Assembly (NCBI GenBank): GCA_018842655.1
Contig: JAGTWN010000004.1
Coordinates: forward strand, 372,001-436,000
From: Candidatus Pantoea haifensis
Lineage (GTDB): Bacteria > Pseudomonadota > Gammaproteobacteria > Enterobacterales > Enterobacteriaceae
Direction: 5' to 3'
DNA length: 64,000 nucleotides
In this document: one piece after another, positions 38,647-50,128 of the stretch
Layout: each line of letters starts with the position of its first letter
How positions within the stretch are numbered: the stretch's first letter is position 1
Program-made: the position numbers and the translations under genes
The notes under the pieces: model-generated
Database searches by the model: none
The model's input: only the letters and a program-made list of their open reading frames with translations
What the model was told of the DNA's origin: nothing

Positions 38647-39234
38647 ATGAATCATGTCTGGGGTCTTCTGGCGCATCCTAATCAGGAAATGCGCGATATC
38701 AAGCAAGAGAATGAAAGCGTTTCGCACCATTACACCCACCATGTTCTGTTAATGGCCGCAATCCCGGTGATTTGCGCCTTTATCGGTACCACGCAGTTGG
38801 GCTGGAATTTGGGCGAAGGGCAATATATTCAACTCAACCTGATGACCGGGATTGGACTCGGCATCCTGTTCTATTTGATTATTTTAGGCGGCGTAGCCGT
38901 TATGGGCCGCGTTATTCACTGGATGGCGCGCAACTATCCGCAGCGTCCCAGCGTTCAACGTTGTACGGTGTTTGCTGGTTACGTGGCGACACCGCTGTTT
39001 TTAAGCGGCTTAGTGGCACTTTATCCACTGGTATGGCTGTGTGTGCTTATCGGTGCGCTGGCAATGGTCTACACCGGCTATTTGCTGTATGTCGGTATTC
39101 CGCTCTTTCTGAATATCGACCGTGATGAGAGTCTGCGTTTCTCTGGCTCTACGCTGGCTATTGGTGTTCTGGTATTTGAAGTCCTGCTGGCGATGACAGT
39201 TGTTTTGTGGGGATACGGACCAAGGCTGTTTTAA
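38647..39234 (+). CDS. yohC: Yip1-family inner-membrane protein YohC
   Basis: A 195-residue protein with about five membrane spans, the same length as E. coli YohC. MNHVWGLLAHPNQEM, HHYTHHVLLMAAIPVICAF and ARNYPQRPS are near identical to YohC. The function is unknown. It is divergent from yohD, as in E. coli. Confidence 0.92.
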   Translation: MNHVWGLLAHPNQEMRDIKQENESVSHHYTHHVLLMAAIPVICAFIGTTQLGWNLGEGQYIQLNLMTGIGLGILFYLIILGGVAVMGRVIHWMARNYPQRPSVQRCTVFAGYVATPLFLSGLVALYPLVWLCVLIGALAMVYTGYLLYVGIPLFLNIDRDESLRFSGSTLAIGVLVFEVLLAMTVVLWGYGPRLF

Positions 39235-39241
39235 TTCTGTC

Positions 39242-39274
39242 GCTGCCGCCACGCTGGCGGCAGCATGCTTTTAA
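39242..39274 (+). terminator. Terminator after yohC
   Basis: A 9-bp G+C stem, GCTGCCGCC (39242-39250) and GGCGGCAGC (39256-39264), with loop ACGCT is followed by ATGCTTTT, seven bases after the yohC stop codon. The T-tract is short. Confidence 0.65.
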
Positions 39275-39410
39275 CGCCCGGAAACAATCTCACCAGGAAA
39301 TCTCCCAATCTTAAGCGTATGATGCTGCTGCCAGCCCGCGCTCCGTCTGGTCTGAAGCGGGCGGCCTGTGTTTAACACAGCGCACAATCTTAACCGGGTC
39401 TTTTCTTACG

Positions 39411-40358
39411 ATGCCTGCAAAAATTCGTTATTCACTGCTGTCGCTGGCGCTGCTCGTTTCCGGGCAAGGGCTTTCACTTCCAGCGCAGGCGGCGACGTCA
39501 CTTTCTCAACTGGCCCCTATTGCCCAGCCGCAAATTGCTTCTGGCAGTGCGATGATCGTCGATCTCAATACCAATAAAATTCTGTTTTCCAGTCATCCAG
39601 ACCGCGTGCGACCTATTGCCTCTATCACAAAGTTGATGACAGCAATGGTGGTACTGGATGCGCATCTGCCGATGAATGAAATGCTGACGGTAGATGTCAG
39701 CCAGACGCCAGAAATGCGCGGCGTGTTTTCCCGCGTAAAACTCAACAGTCAGATTAGTCGTCGTAATATGCTGTTGCTGGCGCTGATGTCATCAGAAAAC
39801 CGCGCTGCTGCCAGCCTCGCGCATGCTTATCCGGGCGGATACAACGCCTTTATTCGTGCGATGAATGCCAAAGCGCGTGCGCTGGGTATGACGCATACCC
39901 GCTACGTTGAGCCGACCGGTTTGTCGATTCATAACGTTTCAAGTGCAGAAGATTTAATTAAATTACTCAAAGCAACCCGCCAGTACCCGCTGCTGGGTCA
40001 GCTCAGCACCACCAAAGAAGAGACGGCTGTATTCGCACATCCGAATTACGCCTTGCCGTTTCGCAATACCAATCATCTGGTCTATAAAAATAACTGGCAC
40101 ATTCAGTTAACCAAAACCGGCTATACCGATGAGGCGGGGCATTGTCTGGTGATGCGCACCATGATTAATAACCGGCCAGTGGCGCTGGTGGTGTTGGATG
40201 CCTTTGGTAAATATACCCATTTTGCCGATGCCAGTCGTCTGCGCGACTGGTTAGAAACCGGCAAAGCGGCACCGGTTCCCGCTGCTGCGCTGGCGTATAA
40301 AAAACAAAAAGCGTCACAGGTCGCCAGCAATGGGACCAACAGGGCCGCGGTTGAATAA
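39411..40358 (+). CDS. pbpG: D-alanyl-D-alanine endopeptidase (PBP7)
   Basis: A periplasmic low-molecular-mass penicillin-binding protein that cleaves peptide cross-links in peptidoglycan. The 315 residues begin with a signal peptide ending PAQA. Catalytic motifs are intact: SITK (71-74), SEN (128-130) and KTG (235-237). It aligns end to end with E. coli PbpG. It sits next to yohC, as in E. coli. Confidence 0.95.
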   Translation: MPAKIRYSLLSLALLVSGQGLSLPAQAATSLSQLAPIAQPQIASGSAMIVDLNTNKILFSSHPDRVRPIASITKLMTAMVVLDAHLPMNEMLTVDVSQTPEMRGVFSRVKLNSQISRRNMLLLALMSSENRAAASLAHAYPGGYNAFIRAMNAKARALGMTHTRYVEPTGLSIHNVSSAEDLIKLLKATRQYPLLGQLSTTKEETAVFAHPNYALPFRNTNHLVYKNNWHIQLTKTGYTDEAGHCLVMRTMINNRPVALVVLDAFGKYTHFADASRLRDWLETGKAAPVPAAALAYKKQKASQVASNGTNRAAVE

Positions 40359-40367
40359 AAATGTTCG

Positions 40368-40387
40368 GTGCTCACTGCGGTGAGCAC
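40368..40387 (+). terminator. Hairpin after pbpG
   Basis: A perfect 8-bp stem GTGCTCAC (40368-40375) / GTGAGCAC (40380-40387) with a TGCG loop lies 10 bases after the pbpG stop. No T-run follows, so activity is uncertain. Confidence 0.4.
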
Positions 40388-40492
40388 GTTCATAATGCCT
40401 TAATTCCTATAGTTTCACAGCAGACTAAGCCCTACACTACGCGCGACTGGCGAGGGACGTTCGCCTGATTATTGTGCTGGAATCCCACTCTT

Positions 40493-42927
40493 ATGTTTAA
40501 GTTAAAATCCCTTTTTACATTGTTATTCGTGGCGCTGATGGTGTTGGCTCCCACGTTCAGTCAGGCAGCAGATGAAAAGGCTGATGCCGCTCAGGAAGAA
40601 GCATCGCAGCCAAAGCTCAATGCAGCAGTTGAACTGCCGAAAATGCAGAAAATCCTCGACAAGCTCAAAGGGCAGGTGTCGGGCGATGCAAATGAAAGCA
40701 AACTCAATCAGCTCAATGATATGGCGCTGGAGCTGTCGGGAAATGCCGATACGCTGGGTCAGGCGCTGCTGCCCGATCGGCAACAGCTTGAGGCGCAGCT
40801 TGCGGTGCTCGGGCCCGCACCCAAGCCAGACAGCGGCGTGAAAGAGACCGCAGAAGTGACGCGCAAGCGTAACGCGCTTGAAAGCCAGAAAAGCAAAATG
40901 GACGATCAAATTAAGCAGGCCGAGGGCATTAAAAACAGTGCGCTGATGCTCTCGTCGCAAATCGTCAATTTACGTCGCGATCAGCTAAAAAACCAACTGG
41001 CACTTAATTCCGGCAGTATTTTAGGCACCCGGTTCTGGGCACCCCTGTTCAGTCGCCAGGATCTTGATGGTGAAAAGATCAGTGACTTCCGCGACGAACT
41101 GCAAAACACGGCTGCGCTGTCGTGGGAGGCGGGCTGGCGCGTGGGCACCGTTGCCTGGCTAATCGCCGCACTGCTGGTGATGACGTTAGGGCGTCGTTAC
41201 AGCGAAGAGTTTCTTGCCTGGGTTAGCATTCACAAACTTCCCGAAGGGCGCCTGCGCCGCAGCTTCCTGGCGGCGGCGATCGCCCTGACAACGCTGGTTG
41301 CGGTCGTGCTGGCCTTTAATTTTATCGCGCTGGCTTTTACCCGCCGCGATGAAGTCTCAAGCGATGTGCAGGGTTTCGTTGATCGGCTGGTCGAGCTCAG
41401 CGTGTTTTGTGGTCTGATTGCCGGTTTAGGCCGTGCCTTTTATCAACGCGGCGTCCCAGCTGGCGGTTACCACTCCTTTCCAACGACGTGGCGACGGCGC
41501 TGAAGCCGTTTCCGCCGATTACCGCCTTGCTGGTGTTTATCTTCCAGACGGCGGAAGCCTACAATTACAGCGTTGGCACCAGCCTTAGTACCACTATCTT
41601 TGCCAATGGCCTGACCGCGTTGCTGATTGGCAGCACCGCACTGGCAATCAGCATGCGCACTAATCGCGTACGTCGCCGCATGGCGCTGGCAGGCACACCG
41701 CCGGAGGCGCGCTCTACCCTGGTTGGCCTGATCCAAATGGCGCTTACGCTGACAGCGGTTGCGATTCTGCTGTCACTGGTGATTGGTTACGTCGCACTGG
41801 CGCGCTTCATGAGTTATGAAGTGATTTGGTGCGGCATCCTGTTTGGCTCGTTCTATTTCCTCAGCCATCTGGTTAATGACGGATGTGAAAGCCTGTTTTC
41901 AACCAGCAACTCCTCAGGCAAGCGTATCCAGAACTCGCTGAATATTGATGAGCGATATCTGCAACAGGCTGCCACGCTGTTAGCGGCGATCGGTAAAACA
42001 CTATTGATCCTGTTCGTTGCGCTGGCGTTGCTGAATGGCACCTTTGCCTCTTCAACCCCGATTGAACTGGTGCAAAAAGCTATTGAATTCTGGGGCGGCA
42101 AAGGGCTGGAATCGCTGAATATCGTACCGGCTCATATGGTTAATGCGCTGGTCTGTCTGTTTGTCGGCATCTATGCGCTGCGTTCGGTGCGTCGCTGGCT
42201 GGATAATGATTTCCTGCCAAAAACCACCATGGATGTCGGGATGCGCGTTTCGCTGGTGACGCTGTTCAGTAACATCGGATATGTGTTGATTATCCTGCTG
42301 ACGCTCTCGATCATGGGCCTGCAATGGAACAAACTGGCCTGGATCGTCAGCGCCTTGTCGGTGGGTATCGGTTTTGGCCTACAGGAGATTGTGAAAAACT
42401 TTATCTCTGGTCTGATTCTACTGACTGAACGACCGGTGAAAGTGGGCGATCTGGTAAGCATCAGCGGTATTGAGGGTGATATTCGCCGCATTAATGTGCG
42501 TGCGACCGAAATTCAACTGGGCGATAAATCAACGGTAATTGTACCGAACTCACAGCTTATTTCGCAGAACGTGCGTAACGCGACCATGGGGAATGCACAG
42601 GGTGTCGTTACGATTTTGCTGACTTTCCCGCTGGATATCGATCCGGTACGGGTGCGCGAAATTTTGCTGGAGGTTTATAACGAAAACGAACGCATTCTTG
42701 AAACGCCAGAACCGTCGGTTTCGTTTAAAGATCTGACACCACAAGGTATTGTGCTAAGCGTCACTGGCAACGTGGCGGGCCAGCGACAAATTTCAGGAGC
42801 CAAAAGCGATCTGTTGTTCGATATTCTGACGCGACTGCGCAAAGAGGGCATTATGCTGTCGACGCCGCAGACGATGATTATCGAACGACGCCAGCACGCG
42901 GCAGCGGCAGAAGAGCAGATGCCATAA
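40493..42927 (+). CDS. DUF3772 MscS-family mechanosensitive channel (frame interrupted)
   Basis: A large MscS-type channel, 811 residues after repair. The first part has a signal peptide (AAD cut near residue 26), a periplasmic DUF3772-like coiled region (30-190) and the first membrane spans. The frame breaks after GLGRAF; adding one T to the T4 run at 41438-41441 gives GLGRAFLSTRRPSWRLPLLS. The C-terminal half has further spans, the pore helix/beta region GFGLQEIVKNFISGLILLTERPVKVGD and the MscS vestibule. It relieves hypoosmotic stress; relatives are YbiO and YjeP in E. coli. ATG 40493 begins a hydrophobic signal. Confidence 0.85.
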
Positions 42928-42931
42928 TACA

Positions 42932-42964
42932 AAAAGGCCGATACGCTATCGGCCTTTTATTTTT
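42932..42964. terminator. Bidirectional terminator between the MscS gene and the porin gene
   Basis: A 12-bp stem, AAAAGGCCGATA (42932-42943) and TATCGGCCTTTT (42947-42958), with loop CGC and T-runs on both strands (TTTTATTTTT rightward, TTTTTG leftward). It is well placed to end both convergent genes. Confidence 0.9.
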
Positions 42965-43045
42965 GCCTGAGCCAAACCTGAGCAAACTGGCTCATTGCCC
43001 TGGTCACGCGGTGTTTAAATCGGCAAGAAAAAGTCTTTCAGGACA

Positions 43046-44442
43046 TTAAAAAACGGTGAAAGGCGCAATCACCATAAACTTCACATCTTTTTCGTCCTGA
43101 AAAATATTGCTGTAACCCCCTTCGTAGCTGGGGATATTGGTATGGTTATCATATTGGGTGTAATGCAGCTTAAACGTGGTCTCTTTTAAACGGCCTTGCT
43201 GGATCTGGTAAGCTAAATCCAGACTCCAGGCTGACTCTTTCAGGCGCTGCTGTTGATCCCAGGCTGGATTTGTTGACGGTTTCGCATCCCAGCCCCAGGC
43301 GTAAGAAGCCCCGACTTTCCAGCCGGCTAATTGCCATGGGGAGAGATCAAGCATAGCGCCGACAAACACCGCTTTTTCCCCGTTGGCGTTCCAGTCAGAT
43401 CGCTGATCCCACCAGATATCCAGTCGACCATTACTGCTGGCATATCCGGGTGTCATGCGCTGCAGGAAATAGCCCTGATTACCTTCCGCTTTTACCCAGG
43501 TTCCTTCCAGACGTAAATCCACCGGGCCGAGGGTATAGCCCAGCGTTAATGCCTGTAGCCATGCGAGACCATCATAGACATCATTAGGATTACTGGCACC
43601 ACCACGCTCTTTATCTTGTGCGCCATAAAATTGATAACTGGTCCGCAGATCATTTTCACCTAAAGGGAAAGCCCAGGAGAGTTTGGCAAAATATTGATCC
43701 ATATAGTGAGCAGCCTGGCCGAATGCACCTTCCAGCACCAAATTGTTTTTGAAGTCATATTTAACGCCGATGGAGTGTAAATAAGGGATGCCTGTCTTGC
43801 CATCGGCTTTGCGGAAGTTATACATGTGTTGATACCAGGGGCTTTATAATAATCACTCCACATATAGGAAAATGACAATTCGCCAGCAGTAGAGAAATCA
43901 TATTTAGCACCACTTTCGAATCCACGATAGGTACCGGGTAAAAAGCTCCAGTGCGGGGCTAACAGAGTCTGACCGCTGGGCTGCAAATATCCCGCACGCA
44001 GCCAGTAATCAGACCATTTTAATTTAACCGCAGCTTTGTAAATACTGGCTCCGCTTTTATCGCCACTCCACTCTTCATCCCAGCGGGTGCGTGCATCACT
44101 AAAACCAATCTCATTCGGTGCAGCTGGCCCGCTGTTAGCCAATTCCACTGCGCCAAATACCGCCAGATCGAGACCGATGAAATCAGCCGCATAGCCCGAT
44201 TGATAATCGAGACTGGTATTCAATGTTGAATGATGAAGATTAGCGCGATACTGGCCGTAATGTTCGGCCGTGGGGGTTAACTCTTTTCGATCGCGTTGGC
44301 GTTGCCAGTAATAGAAGGCGCCGGTTAAGGTTGAATCCTCGACGAAACCCGCTGCATAGACGGGAAGGGTGGAAATAAAGTAACCGGCACCACTGACTAT
44401 CGCTGCTGAAAATATAAAAGGTATTGAAATTTTATTACCCAT
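43046..44442 (-). CDS. chiP: OprD-family outer-membrane porin, chitoporin ChiP-like (frame interrupted)
   Basis: An outer-membrane porin close to E. coli ChiP (468 residues), which admits chito-oligosaccharides. The signal peptide and [20 protein letters not shown] give the N-terminus; [14 protein letters not shown] is typical. The frame breaks after DYYKAP; adding one base to the G4 run at 43838-43841 gives [18 protein letters not shown] and a 465-residue protein ending in Phe, as outer-membrane proteins do. No chitin-degradation gene is adjacent except the beta-glucosidase bglX further on. The specific sugar is inferred. Confidence 0.85.
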
Positions 44443-44769
44443 AAAGAACCATCCTTGAGTAAGAAAAATAAAGGGCATTGTTTATTAAAAAGGTGTTACC
44501 TGATTGAAAGTATTTTTGCGCCGCGAATTATCAATATAAAAAAGCCAGAGCTGTGATCCTGTGCGCAAATTAATGCCGGGTGTTGTTTTGGTAAATAAAG
44601 GGTTAATTAACGTGAAACGCTAATTTATAAAATCCGTTTTTCGTTAAATTTATGTTTGTTTAATTCAGTGTTGTGGTTGAAGGAATTACAATGTTAATTT
44701 CTTATTTGTTGTTAAGAATAAAAAAGGCTTATTAAGCCTTTTTTATCTATTATTTTCGCACGCTATACG
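44443..44769. other. AT-rich leader/promoter region of the porin gene
   Basis: About 275 bases upstream of the porin start are AT-rich, with several T- and A-runs and no ORF. The region should carry the porin promoter and an mRNA leader; in E. coli this leader is the target of the ChiX small RNA, but I could not identify a pairing site. The far end holds the dld terminator listed separately. Confidence 0.4.
44720..44744 (-). terminator. Terminator of dld
   Basis: A symmetric hairpin, AAAAAAGGCTTA (44720-44731) and TTAAGCC plus TTTTTT (44732-44744), gives a G+C stem core with T6 on either strand. It lies 26 bases beyond the dld stop codon. Confidence 0.8.
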
Positions 44770-46475
44770 TTATGGCACTCTGACCGCCCAGCCTTTTTGC
44801 TTGCTGGTTTTACCAATGCCAGGGTTAAAGCTGTTGGTTGGATCAAGATGGCGATAGAACGCCGCAAGCTGCGGCCTGGCCTGGTACAAATGCCCCACGT
44901 TATGCTCTGCGGGATATTCTGCACCGCGCGCCTGAAGAATTTCTAACATCTTCTCTTTTAACGCATGCGCATCGACGCCTTTCTTAACGATGTAGTCCTG
45001 ATGAAAAACGTGACAAAAGAAGTGACCGTAATAGAGGCTGTGACTGAGCGATTGCGTAATGTCTGGCGGTAGCGTTTCAAACCAGTCGCGATCGTTGCGT
45101 CGCAGCGCAATATCCAGCGCCAGAATATCTTCGACATCGTCAGCATGTACCGCATGATAACGAACCGCCGCGCCTGCCGCTGCATAGCGATGAAGAAACG
45201 CATGTGTACCTTCTTTGCCTTCACACTCAAAAAATTCACCGCCTCCTTCGCGGAAATAATCTTTCAGATAGTTGCGCGCTTCAGCGACACCGTCGCCAGA
45301 CATCTTTAACATTAAGTGATGAGCATACTTATCGCGATACTGCGTCATTCGCTTGGGCAGGTGAGGGGAAACAGACGGGTCAGACGTTGCAGCATACGAT
45401 CGGTGAAGTGGGGTTTGATAAAAGAGAGTTTTGCCAGCCAGGCATCTACGCGACCTTTCAGGGAGAAAAACAGCGGCATTTTGTCGGTGCCCAGTTTGTC
45501 GATCATCAGAAAGGTATCTTTGCCATAAACTTCAGCAATATCGTAAATATCACGGTGCATATATTCGCCCGCGACAGGCAAATTTTTGAAATGCGCCAGC
45601 ATATGACGACGAATGTCGCTCAGCACGGCCACATCGTTAGTCCCAATATAAAAAACCTGCTGCTGCGGTTCAGTGGGAAAGGTGTCGAGTCGCACGGCAA
45701 ATACGGCAAGCTTGCCCGCACAGCCGGAAGCTTCAAACAGGCGGCGCGCATCGGCGTTAAAACGCGCTGGTGTGTCGGCATCTACATCTCGCACCCGCTC
45801 AGCATACTCATGATCTGACGCATGGCGCCCGTCGTGCTGCACATCCTGCGGCTGCCAGCGATCGTCATCCAGCCGGCCTAATATCTCTTCCGGCGATGTG
45901 CCGAGATCGATGCCCAGATGGTTAACCAGCTTTAACTTACCTTGCGCATCGATTTGTGCAAACAGCGCCATTTCGCTGTAAGCCGGACCGCGTTTGATCA
46001 GCGAACCGCCTGAGTTATTACAGATACCGCCCAGTACGGATGCGCCAATACAGGATGAACCAATCACCGAATGCGGCTCACGTCCCAGCGGTTTAAGCAC
46101 TTTTTCCAGTTGATACAGCGTGCTGCCCGGAAAGGCTAAAATTTGTTTGCCGCCATCAATCAGCTGTAATTTATCCAGCCGTAACGTGCTGATGATCACA
46201 AGCGGGCGATCGTAATCGTTACCCTGCGGCGTTGAACCTTCGGTCAGGCCGGTATTGGCAGCCTGCATCAAAATAATGACATCGGCACTGACCAGTGTTT
46301 GCAGCACCTGCCACAACTCTGACAGCGTACCGGGAAAGACCACCGCCAGCGCATCACCCTCGCCCGAGCGAAAGCCTTTTCGATAGCGTGCGGTCTGTTC
46401 TGCTTCTGTGAGCAGGTGAGAAGCGCCGACTAAACGGCGTAAATCGGAAAGCAGGGCAGAGGTGTTTATCATCAT
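44770..46475 (-). CDS. dld: quinone-dependent D-lactate dehydrogenase (frame interrupted)
   Basis: A peripheral membrane flavoprotein oxidising D-lactate to pyruvate and feeding the quinone pool. The N-terminal FAD-binding part shows LMQAANTGLTEGSTP, HSVIGSSCIGASVLGGICNNSGG and FMIDKLGTDKMP. The frame breaks in the segment ending TRLFP; adding one base to the G4 run at 45365-45368 gives FPPHLPKRMTQYRDKYAHH and a 568-residue protein (E. coli 571). The C-terminal half contains HQDYIVKKG and AEHNVGHLY. Its place next to bglX and pbpG follows E. coli. Confidence 0.93.
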
Positions 46476-46626
46476 TCATTCCCTTATCTTGTTAATGCGT
46501 CATTACTGTAGCACGTCCGCTGCGTGGGACCAGTGTGCCAGCGGTGGCTACCTGCTATCCTCATCTTGTGGCACACTGCCGCCTGTTTAATTGATATTGC
46601 GCAGTCACTTAAGAGAACCCGAACTG

Positions 46627-48923
46627 ATGAAATGGATTTACTCTGTTAGTCTCGCTGTTTCCTCGCCATGCAACCCGCGCTAGCGGAGGAGTTAAGTGGT
46701 AACCATCCGATGACTGAGCAGGCGCGCGACGCCTTCGTCAACGATTTGCTTAATAAGATGACGCTGGATGAGAAAATCGGCCAGCTACGTTTGATCAGTG
46801 TCGGCCCCGACAATCCTAAAGAAGCCATCCGCGCGATGATTCATAAAAGTCAGGTCGGCGCGATTTTCAATACTGTGACGCGTCAGGATATTCGCGCCAT
46901 GCAAGATCAGGCGATGCAACTCAGCCGACTGAAAATCCCCCTGTTTTTTGCTTACGACGTCGTGCACGGTCAGCGCACTATTTTTCCGATTCCACTCGGC
47001 CTGGCGGCCAGCTGGGATCTGGACGCGGTGCGTGAAGTTGGACGCATTTCCGCCTATGAAGCTGCCGATGATGGGTTAAATATGACCTGGGCCCCGATGG
47101 TTGATGTCAGTCGCGAACCGCGCTGGGGGCGCGTATCAGAAGGCTTCGGTGAAGACACGTACCTGACGTCAGAGATGGGCCGCAGCATGGTGCAATCGAT
47201 GCAGGGCAAAAGCGCCGCCGATCGCTACTCTCTTATGACCAGCGTGAAACACTTCGCCCTGTATGGTGCTGTGGAAGGCGGACGCGATTACAACACGGTT
47301 GATATGAGTCCTCAGCGCATGTTTCAGGACTATCTTCCTCCCTATAAAGCGTCACTGGATGCGGGCAGCGGCGGGGTGATGGTGGCACTGAACTCCATCA
47401 ATGGCGTGCCCGCAACGGCAGACAGTTGGCTACTGAAAGATCTGCTGCGTGGTGAGTGGAAATTCAAAGGCATTACGATTAGCGATCACGGTGCAATCAA
47501 AGAGTTGATTAAGCATGGCGTTGCCAGCGATCCACAAGATGCTGTGCGCATTGCCCTCAAGTCGGGCGTCGATATGAGTATGAGCGATGAGTATTACAGC
47601 AAATACTTGCCCGGTCTGGTGAAAAGCGGCGCGGTGAGCATGGCGGAAATTAACGATGCGGCGCGTCACGTACTGAACGTCAAATATGACATGGGGCTGT
47701 TTAACGATCCGTACAGCCATCTTGGTCCAAAAGAGAGCGATCCGCAGGACACTAACGCAGAAAGCCGCCTGCACCGTGCCGAAGCGCGTGACGTTGCGCG
47801 GAAAAGCATGGTGCTGCTGAAAAACCGCCTGGAGACGCTGCCGCTGAGTAAATCGGGGACGATTGCGCTTGTCGGCCCGCTGGCGGACAGCCAACGCGAT
47901 ATCATGGGCAGTTGGTCAGCGGCAGGTGTCGCAAAACAATCCGTTTCGCTGCTACAGGGAATGCGTAACGCGACGGCAGGCAAGGCCACGCTGTTATACG
48001 CCAAAGGGGCCAATATTTCCGACAATAAAGGCATTCAGGACTTCCTTAATCTCTATGAGCAAGCGGTATCGGTTGATAAGCGTTCGCCACAACAATTGAT
48101 TGATGAAGCCGTCGAAAAAGCCAGACAGGCGGATGTGGTGGTCGCAGCAGTCGGCGAAGCGCAGGGAATGGCGCATGAAGCCTCCAGCCGCAGCGAACTG
48201 ACAATCCCGGCCAGCCAGCAGAAACTGCTCGCCGCGCTGAAAGCCACGGGTAAACCGCTGGTGATTGTGCTAATGAATGGCCGTCCACTGACGCTGGTGA
48301 AGGAAGATCAGATGGCCGATGCCATGCTGGAAACCTGGTTTAGTGGCACTGAAGGCGGTAACGCTATCGCTGATGTGCTGTTTGGTGATTACAATCCATC
48401 GGGCAAACTGCCGGTCTCTTTCCCGCGTTCAGTTGGACAAATCCCAGTGTATTACAATCATTTGCCTACCGGCCGCCCTTATAATTTTGCGAAGCCCAAC
48501 AAGTACACATCACACTATTATGACGCGGTTAACGGCCCGCTCTATCCGTTTGGTTATGGTCTGAGTTACAGCACATTCACGCTGTCGCCGGTGAAGATGT
48601 CATCGCGCACGATGCCACGTGACGGTACTATTGAAGCGAGCGTAACCGTGACCAACAGCGGCAAACGTGATGGCGCCACGGTGGTGCAACTCTATCTGAA
48701 CGATCCTGTCGCCACCCTCAGCCGTCCAGTGCAGGAGCTGCGTGGCTTCAGGCGCATCATGCTGAAGGCCGGTGAGTCACAGACCGTCACCTTTAAGATT
48801 GATGTCGATGCGTTGAAGTTCTGGAATCAGCAAATGCAGCATGTCGCTGAGCCAGGCAAATTTAACGTTATGATCGGGCTGGATTCCGTACGCACTCAGG
48901 ATGCGCAGTTTGATTATTTATAA
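46627..48923 (+). CDS. bglX: periplasmic beta-glucosidase (frame interrupted in the signal peptide)
   Basis: A GH3 beta-glucosidase. From 46668 the frame is open and aligns with E. coli BglX, with the nucleophile region GITISDHGAIKEL and a C-terminal fibronectin-like domain. An upstream ATG at 46627 starts MKWIYSVSLAV, then the frame is lost; adding one base near 46658-46662 (T3 or C2 run) gives a signal peptide ending QPALA and a 765-residue protein, exactly the E. coli length. Without the repair the predicted protein would lack its export signal. Confidence 0.93.
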
Positions 48924-48941
48924 GTAACTCTGCGCGATATT

Positions 48942-48976
48942 CCCCAACGCTCCTCCTGTAGTAAGGAGCGTTGGGG
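48942..48976 (+). terminator. Long perfect hairpin after bglX
   Basis: A 13-bp perfect stem, CCCCAACGCTCCT (48942-48954) and its complement (48964-48976), with a 9-base loop, lies 18 bases past the bglX stop. It is very stable but is followed by TAAAAG, not a T-run. It could end bglX transcripts, protect their 3' end, or shape the leader of the next gene 30 bases downstream. Confidence 0.55.
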
Positions 48977-49006
48977 TAAAAGCATTGAGCCGCAGAAGAC
49001 AACGAC

Positions 49007-49876
49007 ATGAACATTCGATACCGCATTCAACAACAAGTTTTTCGTCTGAACGGCCTGGGACTGAATGAGTTTGATATCTCCCAGCCGCCCGGCGATCCCG
49101 GCCTGTTTGGGCCAGACAGCGTGATCTGGCGCGTGCACGGCGATTTCACCTCAATGATGTGCGGCGGCATCAGTGCGCTTCTGCTGCAAATGCTGCATCC
49201 CGCTGCGCTGGCAGGCGTCTGGGATCATTCCAACTTTCGTCAGGATATGATGGGACGGTTGCGTCGCACCAGCCAGTTCATCGCCGTGACGACGTTCGGC
49301 AACCGGCAGGATGCTGAAATACTCATCGAGCGGGTTAAGCGCATTCATCTTAAAGTCAGTGGCGTTGATAACTGCGGTAAACCTTATGCGGCCAGCGATC
49401 CGCATCTGCTTACCTGGGTTCACGTTGCTGAAACCAGCCGTTTTCTGGCTGCACATCTGCGTTATAAAAATGCCTCTCTCAGCGCATACGAGCAAGATCG
49501 CTATTACGAAGAGGCGGCTGTCATTGCCGAAGCGTTAGGTGCGAAAAATGTCCCTAAAAGCTGCGCTGCGGTGGAGGCCTGGCTGCAGGAGATACGCAGC
49601 GAGTTGCGCTTTGATGAGCGCACAGCGGATGTGACGCACCGGCTTATGAACGCCCCTGCACCGAGCTGGCAGGCAAAACCGGTAATGAAAGTGATGCTAA
49701 AGGCGGGCATTGGACTCATGCCAGACTGGGCACAGGCGATGTCTGGTCATCGTATTGGCCGCTGGCAGCAAAGATTGCTTGATCGACAGATTGATGTGAT
49801 TGCCGCTTCATTGCGTTGGTCAATTCAGCGCGGGGCTTATCAGCGCGCTATGTTGCGCATGGGCAGAAATCCCTGA
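49007..49876 (+). CDS. MpaB/DUF2236-type oxygenase family protein
   Basis: A 289-residue member of the DUF2236 family, which includes latex-clearing protein and fungal MpaB. The conserved front motif GGISALLLQMLHPAALAGVWDHS and the internal WVHVAETSRFL carry histidines that bind heme b in characterised relatives. There is no signal peptide or clear membrane anchor. The substrate is unknown. It follows bglX on the same strand across a strong hairpin, so it may be separately transcribed. Confidence 0.78.
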   Translation: MNIRYRIQQQVFRLNGLGLNEFDISQPPGDPGLFGPDSVIWRVHGDFTSMMCGGISALLLQMLHPAALAGVWDHSNFRQDMMGRLRRTSQFIAVTTFGNRQDAEILIERVKRIHLKVSGVDNCGKPYAASDPHLLTWVHVAETSRFLAAHLRYKNASLSAYEQDRYYEEAAVIAEALGAKNVPKSCAAVEAWLQEIRSELRFDERTADVTHRLMNAPAPSWQAKPVMKVMLKAGIGLMPDWAQAMSGHRIGRWQQRLLDRQIDVIAASLRWSIQRGAYQRAMLRMGRNP

Positions 49877-50128
49877 CGGCCAAAACGTAACCTTGCTGAC
49901 AGGTGTAACAGGCGCGTCGTGAACAGATTGTCACGCAACAGGCGTGGCAATCTTACCTTCAAAAAGGGCACCGGTGGCACGCAGGGTACTTTTCTGTTTG
50001 GCTTAATAAGCTTGCTTATCCTCTCCTTTCGACACTTTGAGATTTTTACCCTTGTCACACATGGCGGCAGTCAGGATCCTGCTCTAATCTCGAGGAAAAT
50101 GAATTCCTCCTGGCTTTGTCGAGGCACT

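Noticed and set aside
49919-50128. Extended N-terminus of the SUFU-domain gene
   Set aside because: The extra 70 codons resemble translated non-coding sequence with a spurious hydrophobic patch, and a usable ATG with a GAGG site lies at 50129.
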